A stretch of 64,000 nt of DNA from Clostridium sp. (GTDB taxonomy: Bacteria; Bacillota; Clostridia; TANB77; CAG-508): positions 124,001 to 188,000 of the forward strand of contig JAHAKD010000002.1 of assembly GCA_018371855.1 (NCBI GenBank), read 5' to 3'. Below are positions 27,652 through 37,867 of this stretch, piece after piece; positions within the stretch are counted from its first letter, which is position 1; each line of letters starts with the position of its first letter. The notes beneath the pieces were generated by a model. That model was not told where the DNA came from, searched no databases, and saw only the letters and a list, made by a program, of their open reading frames with translations. Position numbers and translations under genes: made by a program.

Positions 27652-27677
27652 TTAAATTAAGAAATAAAGGGGAACAA

Positions 27678-30600
27678 ATGATGGCAAATAATAAAAGAGT
27701 TCTTACTCCAGCAGAGTTTGAAAAATTAACTGAAAGTGTAAATGAAAGAATATATGAATTATCATCAATATACATAGCGATTTTAGCAAGAGATGCAGGA
27801 ATTGATTTTGAAACTATATGTACCGAATTTGGAGATCAGGCCGATCAAACAGAGCTATTTTTAGAGGAGATAAATGAGGAATATGATGTAGATCTTAGAA
27901 ATATTTCTGAAGAGGCTTTTTTAAATAAAATACCTTCACGTTATGAAGAAACATTTAAGCAAATTAAAGAACAATATTTAAATGGTGATGTACAAGAAGT
28001 AAGTGAAGCTGATAGCGAAGCATATAATCTACTGCAAAAAGAAGTTGACTTAGAGGAAGAAAATGTGGCAAGGGATATAAGTAATTATGATTTAAGTCAG
28101 ATTCCTTCATATATGTATAATGATTTAAAATGGATACGCAAAGTGAATTTTGAGAATACCGGAGCCAAATTGGATTTAAAGCAATTCCAGTGGGATGTAT
28201 ATATAACAGGTAGCATTAAAGGATGTGACTTAATTTCTTTTAAACAATCTGCATATAAAAAAATTATTAATGATGGTACAAGGGAAGATACAATGTACAT
28301 CTGCCCAACTAAGGAATCACTAGACGAAAATCAATACGAAACTGTTATAGAAGGCTATAAGGATGATAAATCACCATATATTGCAAACGGATTATATGAC
28401 TTATTAACTGATCCTGAATTACAGAAAAAGAATGAATGGTTTTTTGATAAAGCTTTTAAATCAGATGTTACTTATTATGAGGCATGGAAAATTTTAATAC
28501 CAGAACTAAAAGATAAACATCCGGAATATTTTGAGAACATTAAAAATAGTCCTAGAATATCTACTTATGATTTAAGTGTGATATTACCATACACTTCAAC
28601 AAATTTATTAGAAGAAAATATTAATTGGCTTACTAGTATTTTTAGAAAAGCAGATGGCACAGTAGATATGAATGAATACTTGAACAGGGTTTTTCAACAT
28701 TGCAATAGTGAATTTCAAATGAATCATTTTGATGAAATACTAGGCGAAATAAAAGATAATGACAAATTGGTAGAACAACTTTGGGCATATTCTAAAGAAG
28801 AAGTAAAAGGAAAGAATATGTTAAAAATTTTAGATGTTATTATGCCAGAAGGAAATGTTAAAGATGGTTTTACATTTTCTCAAATTTTACAATATTCACC
28901 AATGAATATGCCACAAGAATGTTTAGATAAAATATTTAGACTATACGAGAATGAGAAATCAAATATAAGAAATTATATTGATATTTTTTGGAGAAACATA
29001 GGAAAAGAAAATCAAGAAAAATATTTAATACCATTTATACAAAAACAGAAAAAATTAGGAGTAGACACATACAAAATATATACATTATGGAAAAATACAG
29101 ATACTGAAATTAAATATAATACTTTTGATACTATTTTAGATTATGTTGAAAAAAACATTCCAGAACTTGCACATAAAATTAGAGGAGAAGGATATATTGA
29201 TATTTTTCTTAACTTATCAAAGGAGCAAGCAGAGCAATATATCGGTAATAATATTCCAAAATTTTTAAGTGCATTAAGAGAGACATATAATGTATCTACA
29301 GAAGGAAGAAAAAAATTTGATGCAAAATATGATAAATCATTTGCTATGGTTCTATTTGAATTAGAAAAGCAATCTAGATTAAATGAGGATAATTTAAATA
29401 TAATAATAGATAACCTTCCAAAATTAGGAAAAGACACAATTAATAGAATATTCAATAGTAATTCGGAGATGGTAGCAAATTACGCTCCGCAATTAATTTC
29501 AGCTGTAGCTAATTTAGATAAAAAAGAAGCTATAGAAACAATAGAAAAAATTGAACATATATTTTCACAAGATAATTTACCAACTTTTATGAGAATGTAC
29601 AAATATTTTGAGTTGGTAGTCGATAAAGATAATGGTAATCTATTAAACCAAATCTCTTCTGGACAAAAAGAAGAGATGTCACCAGTACTTTCAAGCACAA
29701 AAAGTGCAAAATTAAGTAAAAGAATTATTTTTGCAGATTTAATGAAAATATCTATGGATTCTAATAATAAATCTTTAAGAAAATTTGTAGATAGATTGGA
29801 AAAAGGAAATGAAGTATATGTTAAGTTTGTAAAAAATGGTAGAAAAATAACCGGGCTTACAGAAAATGAAAAGCAGGAATTTCAAACATATATAAAAACT
29901 ATTCATTCTTTGTACGAAGAATCTGGCGCATATAACCGCGACAAAGAAAAAGGTATGGCAATAAGTTTAAGTGGCGATATTCAAAAAGATGCAATAGCAT
30001 TGGGAAATAGATATGCAAGAGAAGGTCTTACAAATAAATTGCCGGATTTAGCACTGCAAAGTATTATAGGACCATATCAAGAACTATTTGGAGGTATTAC
30101 AACAATATCACAAATTAGAGAATATATGGATAATAGGCTAGAAGAATCAAACAAAAGACACAGAGAACTTGCTAAACAAAAAGTAAATCTACAAGAAGGA
30201 GACTTAGTTAAAGGGGTAAAAGGAGCAACAGGAATTTTGCAAGATTTATTTGAAGAAGGTGTACGAGCAGGAGAATTTCTTGGCGTAGATTCTCATTCTG
30301 ATGCAACTCCTTTAGATACAGATTTTTCGCTTATTTTACCAAAAAATAATGGAACAAATTTGTATGAAATCATAAGAAATACTTCATCATCTGGTTATGG
30401 AAATTTTTTTGTAGTGTTAAAGCATTCTCCGGAGAAAATGGAATTCACTAGAACAAATCAAAGCACAAATATAGAAAGCGAAAGCATGTCTATAGATAGT
30501 ATAGATAAAAGGAATAATCCTGAACAGATACGCTCAAGAATTCAAAATAGGGTAAATAATAGTTATGCAAATAAAAGATTAGAAGTATTTGCAAGTAATG

Positions 30601-31892
30601 CAGTTGGAGAAGATCATTATGGTATAAGAACTGGAATTGGAAGTACAGACATAGATTATATTGTTGTAGAACAATGGGATAAAAAAATTGGATATGAACT
30701 TGCGATGAATGGAACATATATTCCGGTTGTAAAGGAAAATACAGAAGAACTTTTATTTAGTCCAGAACAGTATGATGAAATAAGAACCAAAATGCAAGGG
30801 TTGTCATATTATAATACAGGAAAATTCGTAATTGACGAAACAGCTTATGTAGCAGAGGCAAAAAACGAAATAGAGCAATTGTTTACTTCTAATGATTCAA
30901 ATGTATCAACTAGTGAGTTGGAAGCTACTAAAAATAGGAATGCTATAAAAGAGCTTGTGGAAAAAGCTTTAGCAGAGAAGATGGGACTTGAAGTAGAGGA
31001 TCATGTGACAGGAAATTTACAAAATGGATTTGTAGAGCTTATAGATACTGGCTCAACTGGACGTGGAACGAATTTACCAGGAGATGGAGATTTTGATTTT
31101 ACTTTAAAAGTAGATAAAGTGATTTTAGAAGATCCAAAGAAAATGGAACAATTAAAAAGTGCGTTAAGAGAGGTTCTAGCCAAACCAAGTTCTGAACAGG
31201 ATTCAAAAGTTGAAGAGCCAAATGGTCAATTTAGATATAAAAAAGTAGCTATTGAAGGTGCAGAGAAGCCTCTTGATATAGATATAACTTTTATGCAAAA
31301 AGACGGTAAAGTTACATATTCTACAGATATGTGTGTACGAGACAGACTTGAAGGGTTAAAAAGAGACAATCCAGAAGGTTATCAATATGTTATTTCTAAT
31401 ATAGTTTTGGCAAAAAGGGTTTTAAAAGAAGAAGGACTATATAAAAAAGCCAGCAGTCCTGGAGCGACAGAATATGGTGGCTTTGGAGGAGTTGGTGTAG
31501 AAAACTGGATTTTAGAAAATGGAGGTTCTTTTGCAAAGGCAATGGACACATTTATAGAGGCAGCCAATAAATCTCAAGACTTTGAAGAATTTAAGGATAA
31601 ATATCCAATATATGATTTTGGACAAAATCATATGGCAAAAAGGTATCAGCACGATTCTTTTGTAAATGGACTTACATTACAAGGTTATGCTAGAATGCAA
31701 GAGAGATTTAAAGAGTTAAGAAAAGATTTAAAACCGATTCCTAGAGTTGCAGAAAGTAATATACTGACAATGAAAAATTTAGTAAAGAATGCATTACAAA
31801 ATGAAAATTTAGGAATAGAAGATGTAGAAAATGCAGATAGGGATATGGCTAATAGGTCAAGAGATATCGGTGTAGATGCAAGAGAAACATAG
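27678..31892 (+). CDS. 1404-residue protein ending in an archaeal-CCA/OAS-type nucleotidyltransferase module
   Basis: The largest protein in the window. Residues 1-830 are soluble, acidic and largely helical with no recognised domain. Residues 850-1060 form a second unit (VDSHSDATPLDTDFSLIL near 868, GIRTGIGSTDIDYIVV near 984). Residues 1085-1310 look like a class I Pol-beta nucleotidyltransferase: GSTGRGTNLPGDGDFDF places G1125-S1126 and the metal-binding D1138 and D1140, PLDIDITF gives a third Asp (D1200 or D1202), and GGFGGVGVENWI followed by GSF corresponds to the 'GGFSGYLCELLI...YGSF' segment of archaeal CCA enzymes and OAS-like proteins. All catalytic acids seem intact. No signal peptide or membrane span. 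AAGGGG precedes ATG 27678. Product and role unknown: RNA tailing, cyclic nucleotide synthesis or protein modification are all open. Confidence 0.7.
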   Translation: MMANNKRVLTPAEFEKLTESVNERIYELSSIYIAILARDAGIDFETICTEFGDQADQTELFLEEINEEYDVDLRNISEEAFLNKIPSRYEETFKQIKEQYLNGDVQEVSEADSEAYNLLQKEVDLEEENVARDISNYDLSQIPSYMYNDLKWIRKVNFENTGAKLDLKQFQWDVYITGSIKGCDLISFKQSAYKKIINDGTREDTMYICPTKESLDENQYETVIEGYKDDKSPYIANGLYDLLTDPELQKKNEWFFDKAFKSDVTYYEAWKILIPELKDKHPEYFENIKNSPRISTYDLSVILPYTSTNLLEENINWLTSIFRKADGTVDMNEYLNRVFQHCNSEFQMNHFDEILGEIKDNDKLVEQLWAYSKEEVKGKNMLKILDVIMPEGNVKDGFTFSQILQYSPMNMPQECLDKIFRLYENEKSNIRNYIDIFWRNIGKENQEKYLIPFIQKQKKLGVDTYKIYTLWKNTDTEIKYNTFDTILDYVEKNIPELAHKIRGEGYIDIFLNLSKEQAEQYIGNNIPKFLSALRETYNVSTEGRKKFDAKYDKSFAMVLFELEKQSRLNEDNLNIIIDNLPKLGKDTINRIFNSNSEMVANYAPQLISAVANLDKKEAIETIEKIEHIFSQDNLPTFMRMYKYFELVVDKDNGNLLNQISSGQKEEMSPVLSSTKSAKLSKRIIFADLMKISMDSNNKSLRKFVDRLEKGNEVYVKFVKNGRKITGLTENEKQEFQTYIKTIHSLYEESGAYNRDKEKGMAISLSGDIQKDAIALGNRYAREGLTNKLPDLALQSIIGPYQELFGGITTISQIREYMDNRLEESNKRHRELAKQKVNLQEGDLVKGVKGATGILQDLFEEGVRAGEFLGVDSHSDATPLDTDFSLILPKNNGTNLYEIIRNTSSSGYGNFFVVLKHSPEKMEFTRTNQSTNIESESMSIDSIDKRNNPEQIRSRIQNRVNNSYANKRLEVFASNAVGEDHYGIRTGIGSTDIDYIVVEQWDKKIGYELAMNGTYIPVVKENTEELLFSPEQYDEIRTKMQGLSYYNTGKFVIDETAYVAEAKNEIEQLFTSNDSNVSTSELEATKNRNAIKELVEKALAEKMGLEVEDHVTGNLQNGFVELIDTGSTGRGTNLPGDGDFDFTLKVDKVILEDPKKMEQLKSALREVLAKPSSEQDSKVEEPNGQFRYKKVAIEGAEKPLDIDITFMQKDGKVTYSTDMCVRDRLEGLKRDNPEGYQYVISNIVLAKRVLKEEGLYKKASSPGATEYGGFGGVGVENWILENGGSFAKAMDTFIEAANKSQDFEEFKDKYPIYDFGQNHMAKRYQHDSFVNGLTLQGYARMQERFKELRKDLKPIPRVAESNILTMKNLVKNALQNENLGIEDVENADRDMANRSRDIGVDARET

Positions 31893-31909
31893 TAAATAAG
31901 GAGATAAAC

Positions 31910-32285
31910 ATGGAAAAAAAGAAATAATAGAAATAAATAAAAATGGTTGGAATGAACTAGTAAGTTTGAAAAATAATGCCATTACAGACAAGGAGAAACC
32001 AGACTATTGGGAAAAGAGGTTAAGGTCAGTACCGAAAATTGTATACGAACGAGTATACAGCCGGATACTTATGGTTATACAAAAAACTGACCAATACAAG
32101 GAGCTATTTAAGAAAAGATTTCCTTGGAGTTGGCCAATTATTAGGATTACAAGGATATCCAGTTTCTTTGAGGGAATTTTCCCTGGTCCGCAAAATCCTA
32201 TTCCACGCAATGTGGAATGGTTAATAGATACAAAAAAGCTATCTATCCAAAAAAATGTGTATTCAAAGTACACAGATTGTAACTA
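31910..32285 (+). other. Broken reading frame or structured RNA downstream of the giant gene
   Basis: AAGGAG and ATG 31910 open a frame that stops after five codons. One extra A in the A7 run would give MEKKEIIEINKNGWNELVSL and continue to 32285 (about 125 residues, including KPDYWEKRLRSVPKIVYERV). Codon use (AAG, GAG, AGG, CCG, CGG) differs from the neighbours. The stretch also contains several short perfect hairpins: GTATAC around GAACGA, ATTCCAC/GTGGAAT, GTGTA/TACAC and GCCAAT/ATTGGC. No protein or RNA family was recognised. The gap to pepF (31893-32434) holds this, a terminator and the pepF promoter. Confidence 0.3.
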
Positions 32286-32324
32286 ATAAATCGTCCAAAG
32301 GCCAATTCATTGGCAATATTTTAG

Positions 32325-32368
32325 ACAAAGAAGCTTTTTAGCAGAATGCTATAGGCTTCTTTGTTGTT
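32325..32368 (+). terminator. Terminator downstream of the 31910 region
   Basis: A ten-bp stem ACAAAGAAGC / GCTTCTTTGT (32325-32334 with 32355-32364), 20-nt loop, then TGTTTT. Confidence 0.65.
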
Positions 32369-32383
32369 TTAGATTGAAGTGCA

Positions 32384-32412
32384 TTGATTTTAAAAATACA
32401 TATTGATATAAT
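32384..32412 (+). promoter_or_regulatory. Promoter of pepF
   Basis: TTGATT (32384-32389), 17-nt spacer with an extended TG motif, TATAAT (32407-32412), 23 bases before ATG 32435. Confidence 0.7.
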
Positions 32413-32434
32413 AATCCAAACAAAGGAGGATATT

Positions 32435-34201
32435 ATGGAAAACAAATACGAATGGAAATATACAGATATTTATAAAACAAAGGAAGATTATAAAGAAGAT
32501 ATTAAAAAGGTAAAAGAAAAACTAGAAGAAATCGTTCAATATAAAGGAAAATTAAAAGATTCATCAGAAAATATATATAAATGCTATAAAATATATGAAG
32601 AAATAGTAGAGATGGATTGTAAAATATATGCATATGGAATGTTACAATATCATAAAAATATGACAGATCAAGAAGCAATAGAGCTATTTAAAGAAGCAGA
32701 AGAATTAGACAACAAAATTGATGAAAAGACAGCATTTATGGTACCAGAGCTTACAGATATGGACACAAATACATTAGAGAAATACATGAAAGAAGATAAA
32801 AACTTACAAAGATATTCAAGAAGAATAAATGAAATTTTAGAAAACAAAAAACATATATTAAGTAAAGAAATTGAAGAAGTGTTATCTAAATTTTCCGATA
32901 CATTTAATGGATGTGAAAATGCATATAGTGTATTAACAAATGCAGAAATTAAATTTCCATCTATTAAAGATTCAGACGGAAATGAACTAGAAGTAAATGA
33001 AGCTGAATATTCTAAATTATTAGAAAATAAAGATAGAGAAGTAAGAAGAAAGGGAGCTATAACATTAGTATCAGAATATGGTAAATATATAAATACAATA
33101 ACAGAACTATATCTAAATACAGTAAAACAGGATACAAAGATCGCTAAATTAAGAAATTATAAAAGTTCATTAGAAAAAGCAGTAATAGATGACGAGGCAA
33201 CAGTAAAAGTATATGAAACTTTATTAAAAACAGTTAATGAACATATAGAAATCAATCATGAATATACATCATTAAAAAAGAAACTTTTAAATTTACCAGA
33301 TATTCATATGTATGACATGAGTATAAATCCATTTAATCAAACAGATACTACAATGGATATAGAAGATGCAGAGGAACTAGTGTTAAAAGCATTAGCACCA
33401 CTAGGAACAGAATATGTAAACAAATTAAAAGAAGCGTTTAATTCAAATTGGATGGATGCATTCCAATCTCAAAATAAAAGAGGAGGAGCTTATAATATGC
33501 CAGTATACGGAGTTCACCCATATGTACTTTTAAATTATACTGGAACAAATTTTGATGTATCATCAATTGCCCATGAGTTTGGACATGCAATGCATTCATA
33601 TTATTCTGACAAAAATCAAAATGTGTTAGAACATAGCTATACTCTTTTATTAGCAGAGATAGCCTCAACAGTAAATGAAATTTTACTTGCACAATATAGA
33701 CTAGAGAATTCAACAGATAAACAAGAAAAAATAGCACTATTATATGACAGAATAGAAACAGTAAAAAGTACTTTATTTACACAAGCTATGTTTGCAGAAT
33801 TTGAACAAGAAGTACATTCAAGAATAGAAAATGAAAAAATATTAAATGCAGAAAAACTAGGAAATATATATGTAGACTTATGCAAAAAGTATTATGGCGA
33901 AGACCTAATTATAGACGAATATAACAAATACAATTGGACTAGAATACATCATTTCTTTAGCTGTTTTTATGTATATAAATATGCAACAGGAATATCTTGT
34001 GCAATAGATATAGCAAGCAGAATTTTAGCAGGAGAAGAAGGTTTAGTAGAAAAATATATTAATATGCTAAAAATGGGAGGAAGTAAAAAATCATTAGATA
34101 TTTTAAAAACAGTAGGAATAGACTTAGAAGATAGCAGAACATATGAAAATGCACTTGAATTTTACAAAAACGATATAGAAAAATTAGAAGAATTAATATA
34201 G
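32435..34201 (+). CDS. pepF: Oligoendopeptidase F, M3 family
   Basis: 588 residues from ATG 32435 (AAAGGAGG; the longer frame from 32384 runs through the promoter). Zinc motif HEFGHAMHSYYS near residue 382 with the downstream ligand in LLAEIASTVNE. An all-helical PepF architecture of normal length. A cytoplasmic metallopeptidase degrading 7-17 residue peptides. It ends at repeat copy 7. Confidence 0.95.
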   Translation: MENKYEWKYTDIYKTKEDYKEDIKKVKEKLEEIVQYKGKLKDSSENIYKCYKIYEEIVEMDCKIYAYGMLQYHKNMTDQEAIELFKEAEELDNKIDEKTAFMVPELTDMDTNTLEKYMKEDKNLQRYSRRINEILENKKHILSKEIEEVLSKFSDTFNGCENAYSVLTNAEIKFPSIKDSDGNELEVNEAEYSKLLENKDREVRRKGAITLVSEYGKYINTITELYLNTVKQDTKIAKLRNYKSSLEKAVIDDEATVKVYETLLKTVNEHIEINHEYTSLKKKLLNLPDIHMYDMSINPFNQTDTTMDIEDAEELVLKALAPLGTEYVNKLKEAFNSNWMDAFQSQNKRGGAYNMPVYGVHPYVLLNYTGTNFDVSSIAHEFGHAMHSYYSDKNQNVLEHSYTLLLAEIASTVNEILLAQYRLENSTDKQEKIALLYDRIETVKSTLFTQAMFAEFEQEVHSRIENEKILNAEKLGNIYVDLCKKYYGEDLIIDEYNKYNWTRIHHFFSCFYVYKYATGISCAIDIASRILAGEEGLVEKYINMLKMGGSKKSLDILKTVGIDLEDSRTYENALEFYKNDIEKLEELI

Positions 34202-34243
34202 GGAAAAAAGAAACGTCCCCAAATCCCGATGTTTCTAAATCCC
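34201..34243 (-). repeat. Palindromic intergenic repeat, copy 7 (inverted orientation) plus a half copy
   Basis: On the minus strand CGGGATTTGGGGACGTTTCT then TTTTTCCC (34228-34201), with an extra CGGGATTTAG half copy at 34243-34234. It fills the pepF-addA gap and its end, CCCGAAGGAG, merges with the addA ribosome binding site. Confidence 0.75.
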
Positions 34244-34255
34244 GAAGGAGATAAA

Positions 34256-37200
34256 ATGAGCGAAGTTAAATGGACAGAAGAGCAAAGTCAAGCTATACAT
34301 GAAAAAGGTTCTAATATATTAGTTGCTGCAGCAGCAGGTAGTGGTAAGACTGCTGTTTTAGTGGAGCGAATAATTAATAAAATAATTGCAGAAGAAATTG
34401 ATATAGATAAATTATTAGTTGTAACTTTTACAAATGCTGCTGCAAGTGAAATGAGAGAAAGAATATTAAATGCGATTTATAAGAAGATAGAAGAAGAGCC
34501 AACTAATTTACGTTTACAAAAGCAAATTACGCTTTTAAATAAATCAAATATTTGTACAATACATTCTTTTTGTTTAGATGTAATACGAAATAATTTTTAC
34601 GAAATAAATATTTCACCAAACTTTAGAATTGGTGATACAGCGGAAATAGAACTTTTAAAAGAAGAGGTATTAGATGAACTTTTCGAAGACTTATATTTAA
34701 AAGAAGATGAAGGCTTTTTAAAACTTTTAGAAATCTATACAAGTTATAAAAATGATGATCCTCTAAAAGATATAGTAAAAAGCATATATAATTTTATTCA
34801 AAGTGCACCATTCCCAGAAAAATGGCTAGCTGAAAAAGTAAAATTATTTGATATAGATATCGAAAATACTGATTTTGCAAATACAGTATGGGGTAAAATC
34901 ATCTTAAATAATTATAAAGAATGTATAGAAGAAAACATATTAGGCTTAAAGAAAATAAAAAAAGAATTAGATGGAGAAAATGAATTAGAAAAATTTTCGC
35001 AAGCAATAAGACTAGACATAGAAAACTTAGAAAGTCTATTAGCAAACTTAAATTCATGGGATAAATCATATGAACTTGCAAAGAATTTTTCTTTTGTTAG
35101 GTGGCCAAGTAGTAAAAAAATAAATTCAGAAACACCTGTACTTGTAAAAGAAAAAAGAGATATGATAAATGCAAAATTTAAGAAATTAAAAGATAGCATT
35201 TTTATATATACTTCAGCTGAGGTATTAGCAGATTTAAAAGATATGTACGAAGTCCTAAATCTACTACAAGCAATAATTTTAAAATTTAATGAGAATTATA
35301 AAAAGGCAAAACTAGAAAGAAATATAATAGATTTTAATGACATAGAACACTTAGCCTTAAAAATATTGATTAAGGACGAAGATGGAAAATATGTACCTTC
35401 AGAGATTGCAAAAAAATATCAAGATAAGTTCGAAGAAATTGCAATTGACGAATATCAAGATAGTAATATGGTTCAAGAATACATATTAACTTCAATCTCT
35501 AAAGGCAACAACATATTTATGGTAGGAGATGTAAAACAAAGTATATATAAATTTAGGCAAGCAATGCCAGAACTATTTTTAAATAAATACAAAACATATA
35601 AATTAAAAAAAGAAAAGTCAGAAGCTGATGATTTAAAAATACAATTATTTAAAAATTTTAGGAGTAGAAAAAACATACTAGATACAACTAACATTATCTT
35701 CCAAGAAATTATGAGCAAAGATTTAGGAGACGTTGATTATAATGAGGATGAATATTTAAATTTAGGAGCAAATTATGAAGAGCCTCAATTGGAAAATATA
35801 GATTTTGCAGGAAAAACGGAAATAAATATAATTAATTTGGAAGACACTACAAAAGACATACAAGAAGATGAAGAAGATAATGTAAAAACAGAAAGAATCG
35901 AAAACTCTATTCTAGAAGCAAGATATGTAGCACAAAAGATTAATGAGCTTATAAATAGTAATTATTATGTGCTAGATAAAAAAGAAGGTTATAGAAAAGT
36001 TACGTATAAAGATATAGTTGTGTTGTTAAGATCAACAACAGAATTATCACCAATATATGAAAAAGAAATATCAGATTTAGGTATGCCTGTATATAGTGAA
36101 ACATCTACAGAGTATTTAAATTCTGTAGAAATTCAGGTGGTTATGTCATGTTTAAAAGTTATAGATAATCCAATGCAAGATATACCACTAGTTACAGTTA
36201 TGAGATCAATGATTGGTGGATTTACAGATAATGATTTAATAGAAATCAGATTGGCAGATAAATATGAAAACTTTTATGAAAGTGTTGTGAAATCAAGAAT
36301 TCAAGTAAATGAAGAGCTACGTAATAAGATTGATGCTTTCTTAGAAATGATAAATAATTGGAGAGAAGAAAGCGAATTTTTAGCATTAGATGAGTTGATT
36401 TGGAAAATTTATATGGATACCGGTTATTACAATTATGTTGGACTAATGCAGAATGGAAAGTTAAGACAAGCAAATTTAAAAATGCTTTTTGAAAGAGCAA
36501 AGCAGTATGAGAGTGCATCATTTAAAGGTGTATTTAATTTTATAAACTTTATAGATAAGTTAAAGCTTCGTAACAATGATTTAGGTGCAGCTAAAATAAT
36601 TGGCGAGAACGAAAACGTAATTAGAATTATGAGTATTCATAAAAGTAAAGGTTTAGAATTCCCTGTAGTATTTTTAAGTAGTACAGGAAAAAACTTTAAT
36701 TTAAAAGATTTAAGAGAAAAAATATTAATACATCAAGAAATTGGATTTGGACCAAATTATGAAAACAGCGAATTAAAAATAGAATACCCAACACTTGCCA
36801 AAGAAGCCATCAAGATGATAAGCAAAAGAGAAAGCATTTCTGAAGAAATGAGAGTTTTATATGTTGCTTTAACAAGGGCTAAGGAAAAATTGATTATCAC
36901 AGGAATAGAAAAAGACTTACAAAAATCTATCGATAGCAAAGAGAAAGAACTACAAATTTATGAAAGTGAAGATAATTCAAAAATAAATCCTAAAATACTA
37001 GAAAGCTATAAATCATATTTGGATTGGATAGAACTAGTTTATTTAAAAAATAAGATAAAAAATTCGGATATATTTGAATTTAATATAGTAAGTAAAGCAG
37101 AAATATTAAATGCAAGTACTGAAAAAGAAGAAGAAAGAAAAGATGTATTAAAAGATATAAAAAGTAAAAAAACATCAAAAGAAAATATAGAAAAAATAAA

Positions 37201-37867
37201 GAATATTTTGGAATGGGAATATAAATATAAAGATTCGACAGAAATGCCAAGTGAACTTTCTGTTTCAAAAATTAAAGAAATATCAAAGGATAGAACTGAG
37301 GAAAAGATTGGGATAACATTGAAAAAGCCAAATTTCCTAATAGGAAAAACAGATCTAACACCAGTGGAAAAAGGTACAATAATGCACTTATGTTTGCAAA
37401 AATTAAATTATAAAGAAGAGTACAATTTAGAAAAATTAAAAAATATGGTTAGCAACCTAGTAAACAAAGAAATAATTTTACCAAAAGAAGCTGAAAGTGT
37501 GAATTATAATAAAATATTAGCTTTTCTAAAATCAAATATATGGAAAGAAATGCAAACTGCAAAAGTAGTAGAACAGGAAAAAGCATTTTATCTAAATTTA
37601 AAAGCAAATGAAATATATAAAAATAATGCAGAAGATGAAATATTAGTACAAGGTATTATAGATTTATACTATATAACTAATAATAATGAATTAGTTTTGG
37701 TAGATTATAAAACAGATTATGTAGAAAATAATAATGAACAACGTTTAAAATATAAATATAATATTCAACTAGAAATTTATAAAAAAGCCTTAGAAGAATC
37801 ATTAAATAGAAAAGTTGATAAGGTATACATATATTCAACATGGCTTAACAAAGAGATAGAAATTTAG
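34256..37867 (+). CDS. addA: ATP-dependent helicase/nuclease subunit A (AddA)
   Basis: 1203 residues from ATG 34256 (GAAGGAG seven bases upstream). Walker A AAAGSGKTAVL, DEYQDSN (motif II), MVGDVKQSIYKFR (motif III), RIMSIHKSKGLEFPVVF and LYVALTRAKEKL (motifs V-VI), and the C-terminal RecB-type nuclease motif LVDYKTDYV with GIIDLYY upstream. Processes double-strand breaks to Chi-type recombination substrates. addB, normally immediately upstream in Firmicutes, is not here. The TAG stop is the first three bases of repeat copy 8. Confidence 0.95.
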   Translation: MSEVKWTEEQSQAIHEKGSNILVAAAAGSGKTAVLVERIINKIIAEEIDIDKLLVVTFTNAAASEMRERILNAIYKKIEEEPTNLRLQKQITLLNKSNICTIHSFCLDVIRNNFYEINISPNFRIGDTAEIELLKEEVLDELFEDLYLKEDEGFLKLLEIYTSYKNDDPLKDIVKSIYNFIQSAPFPEKWLAEKVKLFDIDIENTDFANTVWGKIILNNYKECIEENILGLKKIKKELDGENELEKFSQAIRLDIENLESLLANLNSWDKSYELAKNFSFVRWPSSKKINSETPVLVKEKRDMINAKFKKLKDSIFIYTSAEVLADLKDMYEVLNLLQAIILKFNENYKKAKLERNIIDFNDIEHLALKILIKDEDGKYVPSEIAKKYQDKFEEIAIDEYQDSNMVQEYILTSISKGNNIFMVGDVKQSIYKFRQAMPELFLNKYKTYKLKKEKSEADDLKIQLFKNFRSRKNILDTTNIIFQEIMSKDLGDVDYNEDEYLNLGANYEEPQLENIDFAGKTEINIINLEDTTKDIQEDEEDNVKTERIENSILEARYVAQKINELINSNYYVLDKKEGYRKVTYKDIVVLLRSTTELSPIYEKEISDLGMPVYSETSTEYLNSVEIQVVMSCLKVIDNPMQDIPLVTVMRSMIGGFTDNDLIEIRLADKYENFYESVVKSRIQVNEELRNKIDAFLEMINNWREESEFLALDELIWKIYMDTGYYNYVGLMQNGKLRQANLKMLFERAKQYESASFKGVFNFINFIDKLKLRNNDLGAAKIIGENENVIRIMSIHKSKGLEFPVVFLSSTGKNFNLKDLREKILIHQEIGFGPNYENSELKIEYPTLAKEAIKMISKRESISEEMRVLYVALTRAKEKLIITGIEKDLQKSIDSKEKELQIYESEDNSKINPKILESYKSYLDWIELVYLKNKIKNSDIFEFNIVSKAEILNASTEKEEERKDVLKDIKSKKTSKENIEKIKNILEWEYKYKDSTEMPSELSVSKIKEISKDRTEEKIGITLKKPNFLIGKTDLTPVEKGTIMHLCLQKLNYKEEYNLEKLKNMVSNLVNKEIILPKEAESVNYNKILAFLKSNIWKEMQTAKVVEQEKAFYLNLKANEIYKNNAEDEILVQGIIDLYYITNNNELVLVDYKTDYVENNNEQRLKYKYNIQLEIYKKALEESLNRKVDKVYIYSTWLNKEIEI

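Noticed and set aside
32004..32273. 89-codon minus-strand frame after the giant gene
   Set aside because: It runs antisense through the region with paired hairpins; no start signal and no recognisable family.
34201..34255. CRISPR or IS terminal repeat reading of the GGGGACGTTCC elements
   Set aside because: Single copies spread over 45 kb, no target-site duplication visible and no transposase adjacent; a REP-like family fits better.
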